Positions 54,440 to 62,939 of a stretch of 64,000 bases of DNA are shown piece by piece. The translations under genes and the position numbers were made by a program. The notes under the pieces are model-generated. The model did not search any database. It saw only the letters and a list, made by a program, of their open reading frames with translations, and was not told the origin of the DNA. Numbering within the stretch: position 1 is the first letter of the stretch; every line of letters begins with the position of its first letter. The DNA lies in assembly GCF_005924265.1 (NCBI RefSeq), contig NZ_VCLB01000008.1, forward strand, positions 62,001-126,000, given 5' to 3'. Source of the stretch: Martelella lutilitoris (GTDB taxonomy: Bacteria > Pseudomonadota > Alphaproteobacteria > Rhizobiales > Rhizobiaceae).

Positions 54440-57400
54440 CGTCCGCGCGCTTGGTGTCACCTGGTCGGCAGCTGCCGTTTGCCGCTCTTCTGCTTGCGCT
54501 GTTGCTCAGCGTCGTTCCGGCGCGGGGCCAGGAGGGCGCAACTTCGTTCCAGGCGCTGTTCCAGCAATTCTCGACGCTGTTTCAGGGCGGCGACTACGAT
54601 GCGGCGGCTTCCGTCATGGAACAGGCGATCGCCGTCTATGACCGGAACCCCGGCAATCCGATCAAACGCGCCAGCCTCGCCTATTATCTCGCGCTAGCCT
54701 ATGTGAATGCAGGCGATGCGAATGCGGCCCTGAATACAACGCAGGCGGCCTTTGCCTATCGCCCGGAACTGGTGAGCCGCTATCCGGAATTCTATTTTGT
54801 CGAGGGCTGGGCCAAGGCGCGGCTCGGTTTCATTGCGCAGGCGGCTGCATCCTATTCGGCCGGCGTCGGCCTGGCGGAAGCCTATAATGAGGGCGAGCCC
54901 GGCCGATTTGCGCCCGAAACGCTCGCGGCCATGCGGGTGCAGGAGGCCTATCTCTGGGCCCGCTCATCGACCGTGCCCTCGGCGAGGTTGACGATCGATC
55001 CGCTCTCCGCGGCGATTTCCAATCATGAGGCGCTGACCGGCGCGGAAAATTCCCATGATCGCTACCTGCTTGCCCAGGCGCTCTCCGCTCAGGGCTTCGA
55101 GATCGAGGCGCGCGCCGCCTTTCTCGACCTGATTACCGCAGCGGCGGAACCTTTCCGCACCCGGGCGCTCGCCCGTCTCGCGGTGCTGGAATGGACACTT
55201 GATGCGCGTGAGGCGGCGGCGGGAACGGCAAGGGCCGCGCTTGATAACGCCGAACATCTGGACGAGGCGCGCGCCGCCGTCATGCGGTCGCTGCTGATCG
55301 TCGCGACCGCGGAGGGGTTAAGCGAAGCCGATGTCGATGCGTTGATGGAGCAAATGGCCGTCATCGCGGACAAGGGCGCGGCGCTGACCTATGAGGACGC
55401 CGTCGATCTTCTCGAGATCGTCTCGATCATGGTCAGCACCGTGGACGAGCCTGCGCTGGACGACCCGGCCGCAGGCGGTTTCGTTGAAACCACGCTTGCC
55501 ACGCTTGACGAGATCGATGACCTCTTCATCTCCGACAGCTTTGCGCGGCACAAGCTCGCCGACACCCGCCTGAAGCTTGCCCGCGCGGCCGAGACCCTCG
55601 GCATGATGGATCGCGCGCGGACGCTTTATCAGGACGTCTATTATTCCACCGCCGCTTCGCTGCTGGAGACAGCCGCCGCAGCTTCCGGTCTCGCCCGCCT
55701 CGGCGTATCGGTGGAGGGCGAACTCCGTGACGATCTCGATCTGCAGCTCACCTTCTCCGAGACCGCTGCCGGCGCGGCGGAGGCCTTTCTGAGCGGCATT
55801 CCCGCGCGTTCCGAAGGGCTGCAGCAGCAACAGATCGCCCGCCTTTCCGAGATCATGGAACAGGCGGTCGATTTAGGCTTCGATCTGCTGGAGGCCCGCA
55901 CGATCATCGGGCCGATGGATGCCTCAAATGTCGATGAAGCCTTCAACCAGACCGGTCCCTACGTGTTTCCCTTCGAAGATGCGCTTGCCAAGGGCTACGC
56001 CGCTTCCGCCGGAGAGGGCTACTATGCGGACATTCTCGACGATGCCTTTCGTCAGATCCAGCTTTCCCGCCAGAGCAGCGCGGGCCGCGCGATCGCGGCG
56101 ATGACAGCGCGCATGAGCGCCGGCTCGGATGAACTTGCCTTGCTGCTGCGCCAGCGCGACGCGCTGATTGCGGAACGCAACCGCATTCTCGAGCGCGCCG
56201 GCGAGGAGACGATCACCCGCTACGATCTGCTTGCCGATATCGAGCCGCGCCTTGATGCGGTGGAAGCCGAACTCGACGCAGCCTATCCCGACTACGGCAA
56301 CTACGTCGCCAGCCGACCGCTCTCGCTTGAGGTGGCACGCGGCCTGCTGCGCGCCGACGAAGCGCTGGTGACCTACCTCCTCACCGGGCGCGGCCTGCAT
56401 ATCTTCGCCGTGACCCGCGAAAACGTCATCTGGGACCGGACCGTGCTTGATGATGGCTGGCTTGAGCAAACCGTGCGCAAGCTGCGCGCGACGCTTGATC
56501 CGCGCGGACCGCTGCGCGCGCCCGTGCGCGGCGCGATGACCCCGTTCGACCTCGGTTCAGGACCGGCCGAGACGCCGGAGGGCGGGTTCGACCTCGCGCT
56601 GTCCCATGCGCTCTACGAAAAGGCGCTCGGCCCCGTCCATGCCCTGCTGCCCGAGGGCGCGACCCTGCTGATTGCCCCCGACGGGCCATTACAGGCGATC
56701 CCCTTTGCGGCCATGGTCGCCGAAGCCCCGGATGAAAGCGTGACCGGGCCGGCGCGGTTTGCCGAAGCCCATTGGGCGATCCGCGACAATGCCTTCGCCA
56801 CGCTTCCCCTGCCCTCGACGCTCCGCGCCCTGCGCGCTGAAAACGCCTCGCGTCCGGTCGGCGGGTTTCTCGGCATCGGCAATCCGCATTTCCGGCAAGA
56901 TCCTGCCTGGCTCAGGCTCGCGCCGCTGCCGGAAACCGGCGTCGAACTGGAAACGCTCAACGCCATTGTCGCCGACGATAGCGGCACGCTGCTGCTCGGC
57001 GATGCGGCGAACGAGGACGCGCTGGCCCGGACGGCCCTCGAGGACGCCGCGATTATCGCCTTTGCCACCCACGGTCTGATGGGCGGAGAAGCGAACGGGC
57101 TCACCGAGCCGGCCTTGGCGCTGACGCCGCTCGACAATCAGGTCGCCGGCATGGCGGGGATGCGCGACGGCCTGCTGACGGCAAGCGAAATTGCCGCGCT
57201 GGAGCTCGACGCCGATTGGGTTCTGCTTTCGGCCTGCAATACGGCCCAGGGCCAGGGCGGCGAAGGCTCGGAGGGCCTGTCTGGCCTCGCCCGCGCCTTC
57301 TTCTATGCCGGCGCGCGCCGCCTCGTCGTCTCGCACTGGGCGGTGCAGAGCGACGCCACGGTGGCGCTGACGACCGGCATGTTCGACGCGCTCGCCGACA

Positions 57401-57525
57401 TGCCGGACAATGACAGCGGCGCCAGGGCGCTCCGCCGGTCGATCCTCGCGATGATCGACGATCCGGAAAACCCGTCCTGGAGCCATCCCGGCGTCTGGGC
57501 GCCCTTCGTCACCGTCGGCTGGTGA
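54436..57525 (+). CDS. Secreted TPR-like CHAT-domain protein
   Basis: Second CHAT protein, 1029 residues. The N-terminal signal-like stretch (LPFAALLLALLLSVVPARGQ) is followed by a long helical, TPR-like array (about 40-640). The C-terminal CHAT domain (about 740-1029) has APDGPLQAIPFAAM, the catalytic His879 in AFATHGLMGG and Cys934 in LLSACNTAQG, and SHWAVQSDATVALT, a canonical CHAT arrangement. The start is TTG 54436, overlapping the hydrolase stop (TTGA); GTG 54454 is an alternative, but neither has a strong ribosome-binding site, so coupling probably decides. Only the TPR array and CHAT are shared with the minus-strand CHAT; their linkers differ. Confidence 0.87.
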   Translation: MTSARLVSPGRQLPFAALLLALLLSVVPARGQEGATSFQALFQQFSTLFQGGDYDAAASVMEQAIAVYDRNPGNPIKRASLAYYLALAYVNAGDANAALNTTQAAFAYRPELVSRYPEFYFVEGWAKARLGFIAQAAASYSAGVGLAEAYNEGEPGRFAPETLAAMRVQEAYLWARSSTVPSARLTIDPLSAAISNHEALTGAENSHDRYLLAQALSAQGFEIEARAAFLDLITAAAEPFRTRALARLAVLEWTLDAREAAAGTARAALDNAEHLDEARAAVMRSLLIVATAEGLSEADVDALMEQMAVIADKGAALTYEDAVDLLEIVSIMVSTVDEPALDDPAAGGFVETTLATLDEIDDLFISDSFARHKLADTRLKLARAAETLGMMDRARTLYQDVYYSTAASLLETAAAASGLARLGVSVEGELRDDLDLQLTFSETAAGAAEAFLSGIPARSEGLQQQQIARLSEIMEQAVDLGFDLLEARTIIGPMDASNVDEAFNQTGPYVFPFEDALAKGYAASAGEGYYADILDDAFRQIQLSRQSSAGRAIAAMTARMSAGSDELALLLRQRDALIAERNRILERAGEETITRYDLLADIEPRLDAVEAELDAAYPDYGNYVASRPLSLEVARGLLRADEALVTYLLTGRGLHIFAVTRENVIWDRTVLDDGWLEQTVRKLRATLDPRGPLRAPVRGAMTPFDLGSGPAETPEGGFDLALSHALYEKALGPVHALLPEGATLLIAPDGPLQAIPFAAMVAEAPDESVTGPARFAEAHWAIRDNAFATLPLPSTLRALRAENASRPVGGFLGIGNPHFRQDPAWLRLAPLPETGVELETLNAIVADDSGTLLLGDAANEDALARTALEDAAIIAFATHGLMGGEANGLTEPALALTPLDNQVAGMAGMRDGLLTASEIAALELDADWVLLSACNTAQGQGGEGSEGLSGLARAFFYAGARRLVVSHWAVQSDATVALTTGMFDALADMPDNDSGARALRRSILAMIDDPENPSWSHPGVWAPFVTVGW

Positions 57526-57542
57526 GGCGCAAGTCTTGGCCA

Positions 57543-59393
57543 TCAGTTGCCGTCACGGCCGGATGACAGGGCGCGCAGGGCATTGAGCACCACGGCAAGG
57601 TCGATCGCTTCCTGCAACAGCGCGCCGGCGACCGGATCGAGATAACCGGCGGCGGCAAAGCCCATCGCCACGACGGAAAGCGCGATGCCCGCGATCATGC
57701 TCTGATAGGCAATCCGCATGGTGCGGCGGGCGATCGAGAAGACAGGGACCAGAAGGCCGAGATCGTCGAGCAACAGCACCGCATCCGCCGCCTCGACGGA
57801 GGCCGCAGAGCCGCGCGCGCCCATGGCGACGCCGATGTCGGCCGCCGCCAGCGCCGGCGCGTCGTTGACGCCGTCACCGACCATCATCACCGCGCCGTTC
57901 TTGCGCTCGGAGAGCACGCTCAACACCTTCTGGTCGGAGGTGAGATTTGAGAGCACCCGGTCGAAGCCGAGACCGGAGGCCATGTGCCGCGCCGCTGCCT
58001 CGGCATCGCCGGTCGCAAGCACGATATTTTCGACGCCGTTGCCTCTCAGTGTATCGAAGACCGATCTGGCGCCTTCGCGCACCCGGTCGGAGAAGTGCAA
58101 CTCGCCGACGTGCTCGCCGTCGACAAGAACGTGGACCACCGACGTGCCGGCCGGCGTCGCGGGCTTTGCCCAACCGCCGGAGCAACGCTTGTCCCGCCGG
58201 TGCGCCTCGACGAAATGCCGGCCGCCGACGACTACGTAACGCCCGTCCACATAGCCTTCGACCCCCTCGCCCGGCGTCTCGACAACCCTTTCGGGCTGGC
58301 TGAGCGAAAGCCCCTTCAGCTTCGCCGTTGCGACAAGCGCGCTTGCCATCGGGTGCTTGCAGGCGAGATCGAGCGAGGCGGCGATTTGCAGCAACTCCTC
58401 CTACGCATAGCCACCCTCAATATGGATATGCGTCAGTCCGGGCCTGCCGACGGTCAGCGTCCCGGTCTTGTCCAGAACGACGGAACGTACCGAGGCGATC
58501 GCCTCGATCACCTTGCCGCCCTTCAGCAATATGCCCTGCCGGGCCGCAGAGGAGACACCGGACATCAGCGCCACCGGCACGGCAAGGATCAGGGGACACG
58601 GCGTGGCCACCACCAGCACGGCGACTACGCGCAGCGGATCGCCGGTGATCCACCAGGTGGCGGCAACGCCCGCAAGCGTCGCGGCAAGGAAGAACAATGC
58701 GTAGCGATCGGCAAGGCGCGCCATCGGCGCCTTTGCGCCCTGCGCTTTCTCCACGAGTCGGACAATCCCGGCATAGGTGCTTTCGGCAGCCGCCCGTCGC
58801 GCCGTCATGTCGAAGGCATTGCCGACATTGGTCGCTCCGCTCAACAGGCTGCCGCCGGAGGCCTGGCGCACAGGCTCGGCTTCGCCCGTCAGCGCCGACT
58901 GGTCGAGCACGGCCACGCCCGAGAGAAGTTCGCCATCGGCCGGAATGACATCGCCCCGGCGGATCAGCAGGCGATCGCCCGGCAGGATGGTTTCCACCGG
59001 CACCTCCTCGGTCTGCCCGTCGCGATAACGCAGCGCCGTGCGCGGCGCCCGTTCGAGAAGCGCCGTCATCTCCCGGCGCGCGCGACGATCGGCCAGCACG
59101 TCGAGATAGCTGCCGCCGGCATACATCAGCGCGACAATGGCGGCCGCGAGCGTCTCGCCGAAGGCGAGAGCGCCCGTCATCGACAGCGCCGCCAGAAGGT
59201 CGATGCCGAATTCGCCGCGCTTCAGCGAGGAGACCGCATCCGCCACCAGGAAGACAAGCACCGGCAGGGTCGCAGCGAAAAAGGCCGCAACTGCCAAATC
59301 GGCGGCGCCGGAAAAGCGCGCGACGAGACCGACCGTCAGGCCGACAAGGGGAAACGCGACGAGCAATCGCCGCAGCTGTTCGCGGGACATCAT
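57543..59393 (-). pseudogene. Heavy-metal P1B-type ATPase interrupted by an in-frame TAG
   Basis: Two open stretches in the same frame, 59393-58404 and 58400-57543, are separated only by TAG at 58401-58403. The first carries about six membrane segments, DQSALTGEAEP, the metal motif TPCPLIL and the phosphorylation motif DKTGTLT. The second begins EELLQIAASLD and carries HPMASAL (the HP locus), VMMVGDGVNDAPALAAADIG and the last two membrane segments. Apart from the stop every domain is in order, about 616 codons. An N-terminal heavy-metal-binding domain is missing. The TAG is followed by AGGAGGAG but no usable start. Probably a recent nonsense mutation, or a sequencing error; the metal is not known. 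Confidence 0.85.
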
Positions 59394-59534
59394 GGCTTGC
59401 GCCTTTCGCGGGCAGTCCGACCCGCCGTTTCGCTGTTCATCACATCCATTCTTGATGGACGTGAAAAACGGACAATGATCGAGGTCATGCCACAGGCGGT
59501 TTGACGGTCTAGAGCGTCGAAACCCGCTTACCCG

Positions 59535-60584
59535 CTATGTGGCGATGCCACTTCCGATCCGCCGGATCGATCCGCCAGCCGTATAGGTGACGCCCTGGAC
59601 CGCCTTGATCACCGGCGCGTCGGGCTTTTCGATCCTCCGGCGCAGAAGCCGGATCGCCTCCTCGGCCATGCCGATGCGGTCATAGCGGATCGTGTCGAGG
59701 CGCGGCGCGGTCATCGCCGACCAGCTTATATCGTCAAAGCCGATGACGGAGAAATCGTCCGGCACGGTCAGCCCGTTCTCCCGCGCGGCCTGCATCGTGC
59801 CGATCGCCATCAGGTCATTGCCGCAGACCATGCCGGTCCAGTCCCAGCTTTCGTGCTCGCCGAAATAGCGCTTGAAATATTCCAGCGCGGTTTCGTGGCG
59901 GTCGTGGCCGATGACAAGTTGTTCGCCGTTGGCATCCGGGCATTCCGAGACGGCGTCGAAAAAGCCGCGCATGCGTTCGCGCGGGCTGTAACGCAGATTG
60001 CCCGCAACAAACAAAAGCCGTCTGTGGCCGGCATCCAGCATCGCCTGGGTGGCAAGCTTCATGCCGGCGTAGTTGTCGACGATGACGCTGTCGAACCGCA
60101 TCTTGGTGTCGACATTGTTGACCAGAACCAGACTTCCGTTTTCCTGAAAGAAACGAGCGACTTCAGGGATCGGGTCGACATAGAACATGAAGGCGGTCGC
60201 GGTTCCATGCGCTTCTGCCTGGCGGGTGACGAAGTCGAGATCCAGGTCTTCCTCGGGGATAAGCTTCGGAAAAAGCTGAAGCCCGTTCTCGGCGGCGGCG
60301 GCGACCATGCCGTCATAGGTTTCCTGGAAGATCGGATGCAGGCCGCCCGTGACCGGATGCATGGGCAGGTAGACCACGGTCTTGATCTCCGCCTCGGGCA
60401 TGCGCGCGGGCAAAGCCCTTTCACGCTCGCTGTAGCCCAGTTCCTCGGCAATGCGGCGCACCCTTTCGCGCACCACCGGGCTGATGCGCTGGGCGCCGCC
60501 GAGCGCGCGCGAGACCGTACTGATCGAGACATCGGCGCGAAGCGCGATATCCGCCTGACTGATCTTCTTGCCTCTTGCCGTCAT
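59535..60584 (-). CDS. LacI-family transcriptional regulator
   Basis: Repressor of a carbohydrate-type locus. It has 349 residues: an N-terminal helix-turn-helix (about 7-56, SQADIALRADVSISTVSRAL) and a periplasmic-binding-like effector domain (about 68-345) with FSVIGFDDISWSAMTAPRLDTI near the end of the core. No membrane segment. The ATG at 60584 starts the conserved DNA-binding domain (MTARGKKISQADI). The next genes upstream on the same strand, MFS, D-threonine-aldolase-like and UgpC-type ATPase, are the likely regulon. The effector is unknown. Its own operator was not identified. Confidence 0.9.
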   Translation of the reverse strand: MTARGKKISQADIALRADVSISTVSRALGGAQRISPVVRERVRRIAEELGYSERERALPARMPEAEIKTVVYLPMHPVTGGLHPIFQETYDGMVAAAAENGLQLFPKLIPEEDLDLDFVTRQAEAHGTATAFMFYVDPIPEVARFFQENGSLVLVNNVDTKMRFDSVIVDNYAGMKLATQAMLDAGHRRLLFVAGNLRYSPRERMRGFFDAVSECPDANGEQLVIGHDRHETALEYFKRYFGEHESWDWTGMVCGNDLMAIGTMQAARENGLTVPDDFSVIGFDDISWSAMTAPRLDTIRYDRIGMAEEAIRLLRRRIEKPDAPVIKAVQGVTYTAGGSIRRIGSGIAT

Positions 60585-60623
60585 CGAAACCTTCCCCGTT
60601 TGGTATTCCCGCAGACAACCGCG

Positions 60624-61832
60624 CTAACCATGCGCCGCGATCCGCCGCTTCATCAGCAACACCCAGACGAGCAGCATCGCTGCAATACCGATCAGCAGGG
60701 ATTGCTGCAAGTCGAGGGTATCGCCAAGACCGCCGAGCGTGACCGCGCCGAGCGCCGGTCCGACGCGAAAGATGATGCCGTGCAGCGACATGACCCGCCC
60801 GCGCAGATGGGCGGGGCTGCCAAGCTGCAGCACGGTTTGCGAGGCAACCCCGCCTGCGGCCAGCGCGCCGCCGAAAAGGACGGCGCCGATGAACGCGACC
60901 GCGGTGTTTTGGGTCAAGGCCAGAACCAGCGCGCCAAGCACCGCAAGCAGCGTCCCCCAGACGGCAAGCGGCACCTGCATGCGCATGCCGCCGATCATGT
61001 TGGCGAAACCGGCGATGATGGCGCCCAGCCCCATGGCCGATGACAACAGCGCCAGAGTCTCCGCGCCGCCGTCCAGGACGCGGTCGGCAAGCTCAGGCAG
61101 AAGCTCGCTGATCGGCCGGATCAGGAAGGCCGCCGTGGCATAGAGCATGAAGACGAAAGCGACCGTCGGCTCGACGAAGACCTGGCGCATGCCCTCGGCG
61201 ATTTTCGACCAGATCGACCCGTCCGAGGAAAGCCTTGGAAGCACGTTGAAGCGCACGGCCATCAGCATCAGGAAAAACACGCCGGCAAAGCATGCCGTTG
61301 CCACGAGCGAGACGGCCCCTCCGAAGACTGCAATCAGGCCGCCGGCGATCGCAGGTCCGGCAAAGCGGGCGAGATTGAACAGGATGGAATTGAGCGAGAT
61401 CGCGGTTCCAAGCTCGGCATTGTCGGCAAGCCCTGTGATCGCCGCCTGGCTGGCCGGCTGGGCGAAGCCGACGACAACGCCGTTGACCGCCATCAGCGAC
61501 AGCAGAAGCGGAATGTTCAGCGCGCCCTGCATCGCCAGAAGAGCAAGAGCGGAATAGATGCAGACGGTCGAGAACTGGATGCGCATCAGCAGATTGCGCA
61601 TATCAGCCCGGTCCGCCACCACGCCGGCATAAAGCCCGACCAGCACGGTCGGGACCATCTCCGCCGTCACGGCAAGCCCGACCCAGACCGATTTGTGCGT
61701 CAGCTCCCACGCAAGCCAGGCGATCGTGGTCTTGAACATCCACTGCGCCAGAAGGCCCGAGGCATTTCCGAGCGTGTAGAGCGCGAAATTGCGCCGGGCG
61801 AAAAGCGCGCGCAGGTCCGTGGCTGCCGACAT
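60624..61832 (-). CDS. MFS exporter, EntS-like
   Basis: Major facilitator with about 11-12 membrane segments; 402 residues. Its pattern (YTLGNASGLLAQWMFKTTIAWLAWE near the N-terminus; the GLYAGVVADR motif A) matches the EntS/MFS_3 type of exporters. The ATG at 61832, after AGGGGAATTC, is preferred over an upstream in-frame start because the hydrophobic N-terminal domain starts just after it. It lies 8 bases after the aldolase-like gene and about 40 before the LacI gene. It may export the product of the PLP enzyme or take part in uptake; sequence does not decide. Confidence 0.85.
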   Translation of the reverse strand: MSAATDLRALFARRNFALYTLGNASGLLAQWMFKTTIAWLAWELTHKSVWVGLAVTAEMVPTVLVGLYAGVVADRADMRNLLMRIQFSTVCIYSALALLAMQGALNIPLLLSLMAVNGVVVGFAQPASQAAITGLADNAELGTAISLNSILFNLARFAGPAIAGGLIAVFGGAVSLVATACFAGVFFLMLMAVRFNVLPRLSSDGSIWSKIAEGMRQVFVEPTVAFVFMLYATAAFLIRPISELLPELADRVLDGGAETLALLSSAMGLGAIIAGFANMIGGMRMQVPLAVWGTLLAVLGALVLALTQNTAVAFIGAVLFGGALAAGGVASQTVLQLGSPAHLRGRVMSLHGIIFRVGPALGAVTLGGLGDTLDLQQSLLIGIAAMLLVWVLLMKRRIAAHG

Positions 61833-61840
61833 GAATTCCC

Positions 61841-62893
61841 CTATCGCGTCAGGCCGCGGGCATCGACGCGCCATTCGGAAACGCTGCCGTCCTCCACGAC
61901 GACAATACTGTCGTGAAGGTTGGAAACCGGACAGACATGGTTCGGGACAACCCTGAGCCGCTCTCCGATCTCCGGCTTTTTCGCTGAGGCCGAAAGGTCG
62001 ACCATGCCATGCTCTTCCGTCAGCCGCTCGATCACGGCATCCGGGTATTCGCGGATCAGGCCATGGCCGGGACCGCCCTTGCCGGCGGGATCGCTGGTCA
62101 GCGATTTGGTGCCGGCATCGATAATGGCGCGATCGGGCGTCGGCCGGCTGACGACGGTGACCAGAACGTCGAATGCACAGTCTTCCAGAGCGGCGTGGCC
62201 AACCCCCATCATCATCCGGTCATTGTAGATATAGGTGCCGACCCGCAATTCATCGATGACGCCGAATTCATGGGTCCTGAACGCATTCGGCGTGCCGCCG
62301 CCGGAGACTTTCGGGATGGTGAGGCCGGCTGCGGCAAAGGCGTCGCGCGCCTGTTTCACAAAGGCGACCGAAGCCTCGCTCGCCGGATAGGTCATCAGCC
62401 CGTCAAAGGAAAGATGCGGCGTCTCACTGACCTTTTGCGCCAGCGCCAGCGCCTCGTCAACGGTGACGACGCCGGTGCGGCCAAGCCCGCTGTCGAACTC
62501 CACCAGAACGCCGATCGGCGCATCGGCCATTTCTGCCGCGGACGCCACCGTTTCGAGCGCGACATCGCTATCGACGGCCACGCTCATCTTCGCGCGTTTG
62601 GCAAGTGCGGCGAGCCGCTTCGCCTTGATCGGCCCGATCAGGGGATAGGAGATCAGGATATCCTCAATCCCCGCATCGGCCATCACCTCGGCCTCGCCCA
62701 ACTTCTGACAGGTGATGCCCTTGGCCCCGAGCGCAAGCTGCCGTTCGGCCAGTCTGACGATCTTGTGGGTCTTGATATGCGGGCGAAGCGCAATGCCGTG
62801 TTCGTCGCAGTAATCCTGCATCCGCTTCAGATTGGCATCGACGATTGCAAGATCGGCGACGGGAACGGGCGTGTCGAGGTCTTCGATTTTCAA
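61841..62893 (-). CDS. D-threonine aldolase/D-serine dehydratase-like PLP enzyme
   Basis: Fold-type III PLP enzyme of the D-threonine aldolase/DSD1 family, acting on D-hydroxy amino acids; the reaction is inferred. It has 350 residues. The Schiff-base lysine lies in ALRPHIKTHKI (residues about 32-42), and VSGGGTPNAF (about 210-219) binds the phosphate. The C-terminal beta domain holds a metal pair of the family (VPNHVCPVSNLHDS, about 319-332), with His and Cys. The start is TTG 62893, with AAAGGA 9 bases upstream and no in-frame ATG near; a further open extension to 63052 is unlikely. Short-spaced with the MFS gene. Confidence 0.88.
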   Translation of the reverse strand: MKIEDLDTPVPVADLAIVDANLKRMQDYCDEHGIALRPHIKTHKIVRLAERQLALGAKGITCQKLGEAEVMADAGIEDILISYPLIGPIKAKRLAALAKRAKMSVAVDSDVALETVASAAEMADAPIGVLVEFDSGLGRTGVVTVDEALALAQKVSETPHLSFDGLMTYPASEASVAFVKQARDAFAAAGLTIPKVSGGGTPNAFRTHEFGVIDELRVGTYIYNDRMMMGVGHAALEDCAFDVLVTVVSRPTPDRAIIDAGTKSLTSDPAGKGGPGHGLIREYPDAVIERLTEEHGMVDLSASAKKPEIGERLRVVPNHVCPVSNLHDSIVVVEDGSVSEWRVDARGLTR

Positions 62894-62939
62894 TGCTTCA
62901 TGTCCTTTTTTCGGCCCTTGCGGCCACAACACATGCCCG

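Noticed and set aside
42572-57525. CHAT/caspase cluster as part of a CRISPR or gasdermin system
   Set aside because: No CRISPR repeats, Cas proteins or gasdermin-like small protein were seen in or beside it, and the proteins appear secreted.
58401-58403. TAG in the P-type ATPase read as pyrrolysine
   Set aside because: Pyrrolysine use is unknown in this family and lineage; no pyl genes or special downstream structure were seen. Nonsense mutation is simpler.
59508-59530. Third copy of the family 2 palindrome (TCTAGAGCGTCG)
   Set aside because: Only about ten bases match and there is no partner arm, so it is likely chance.
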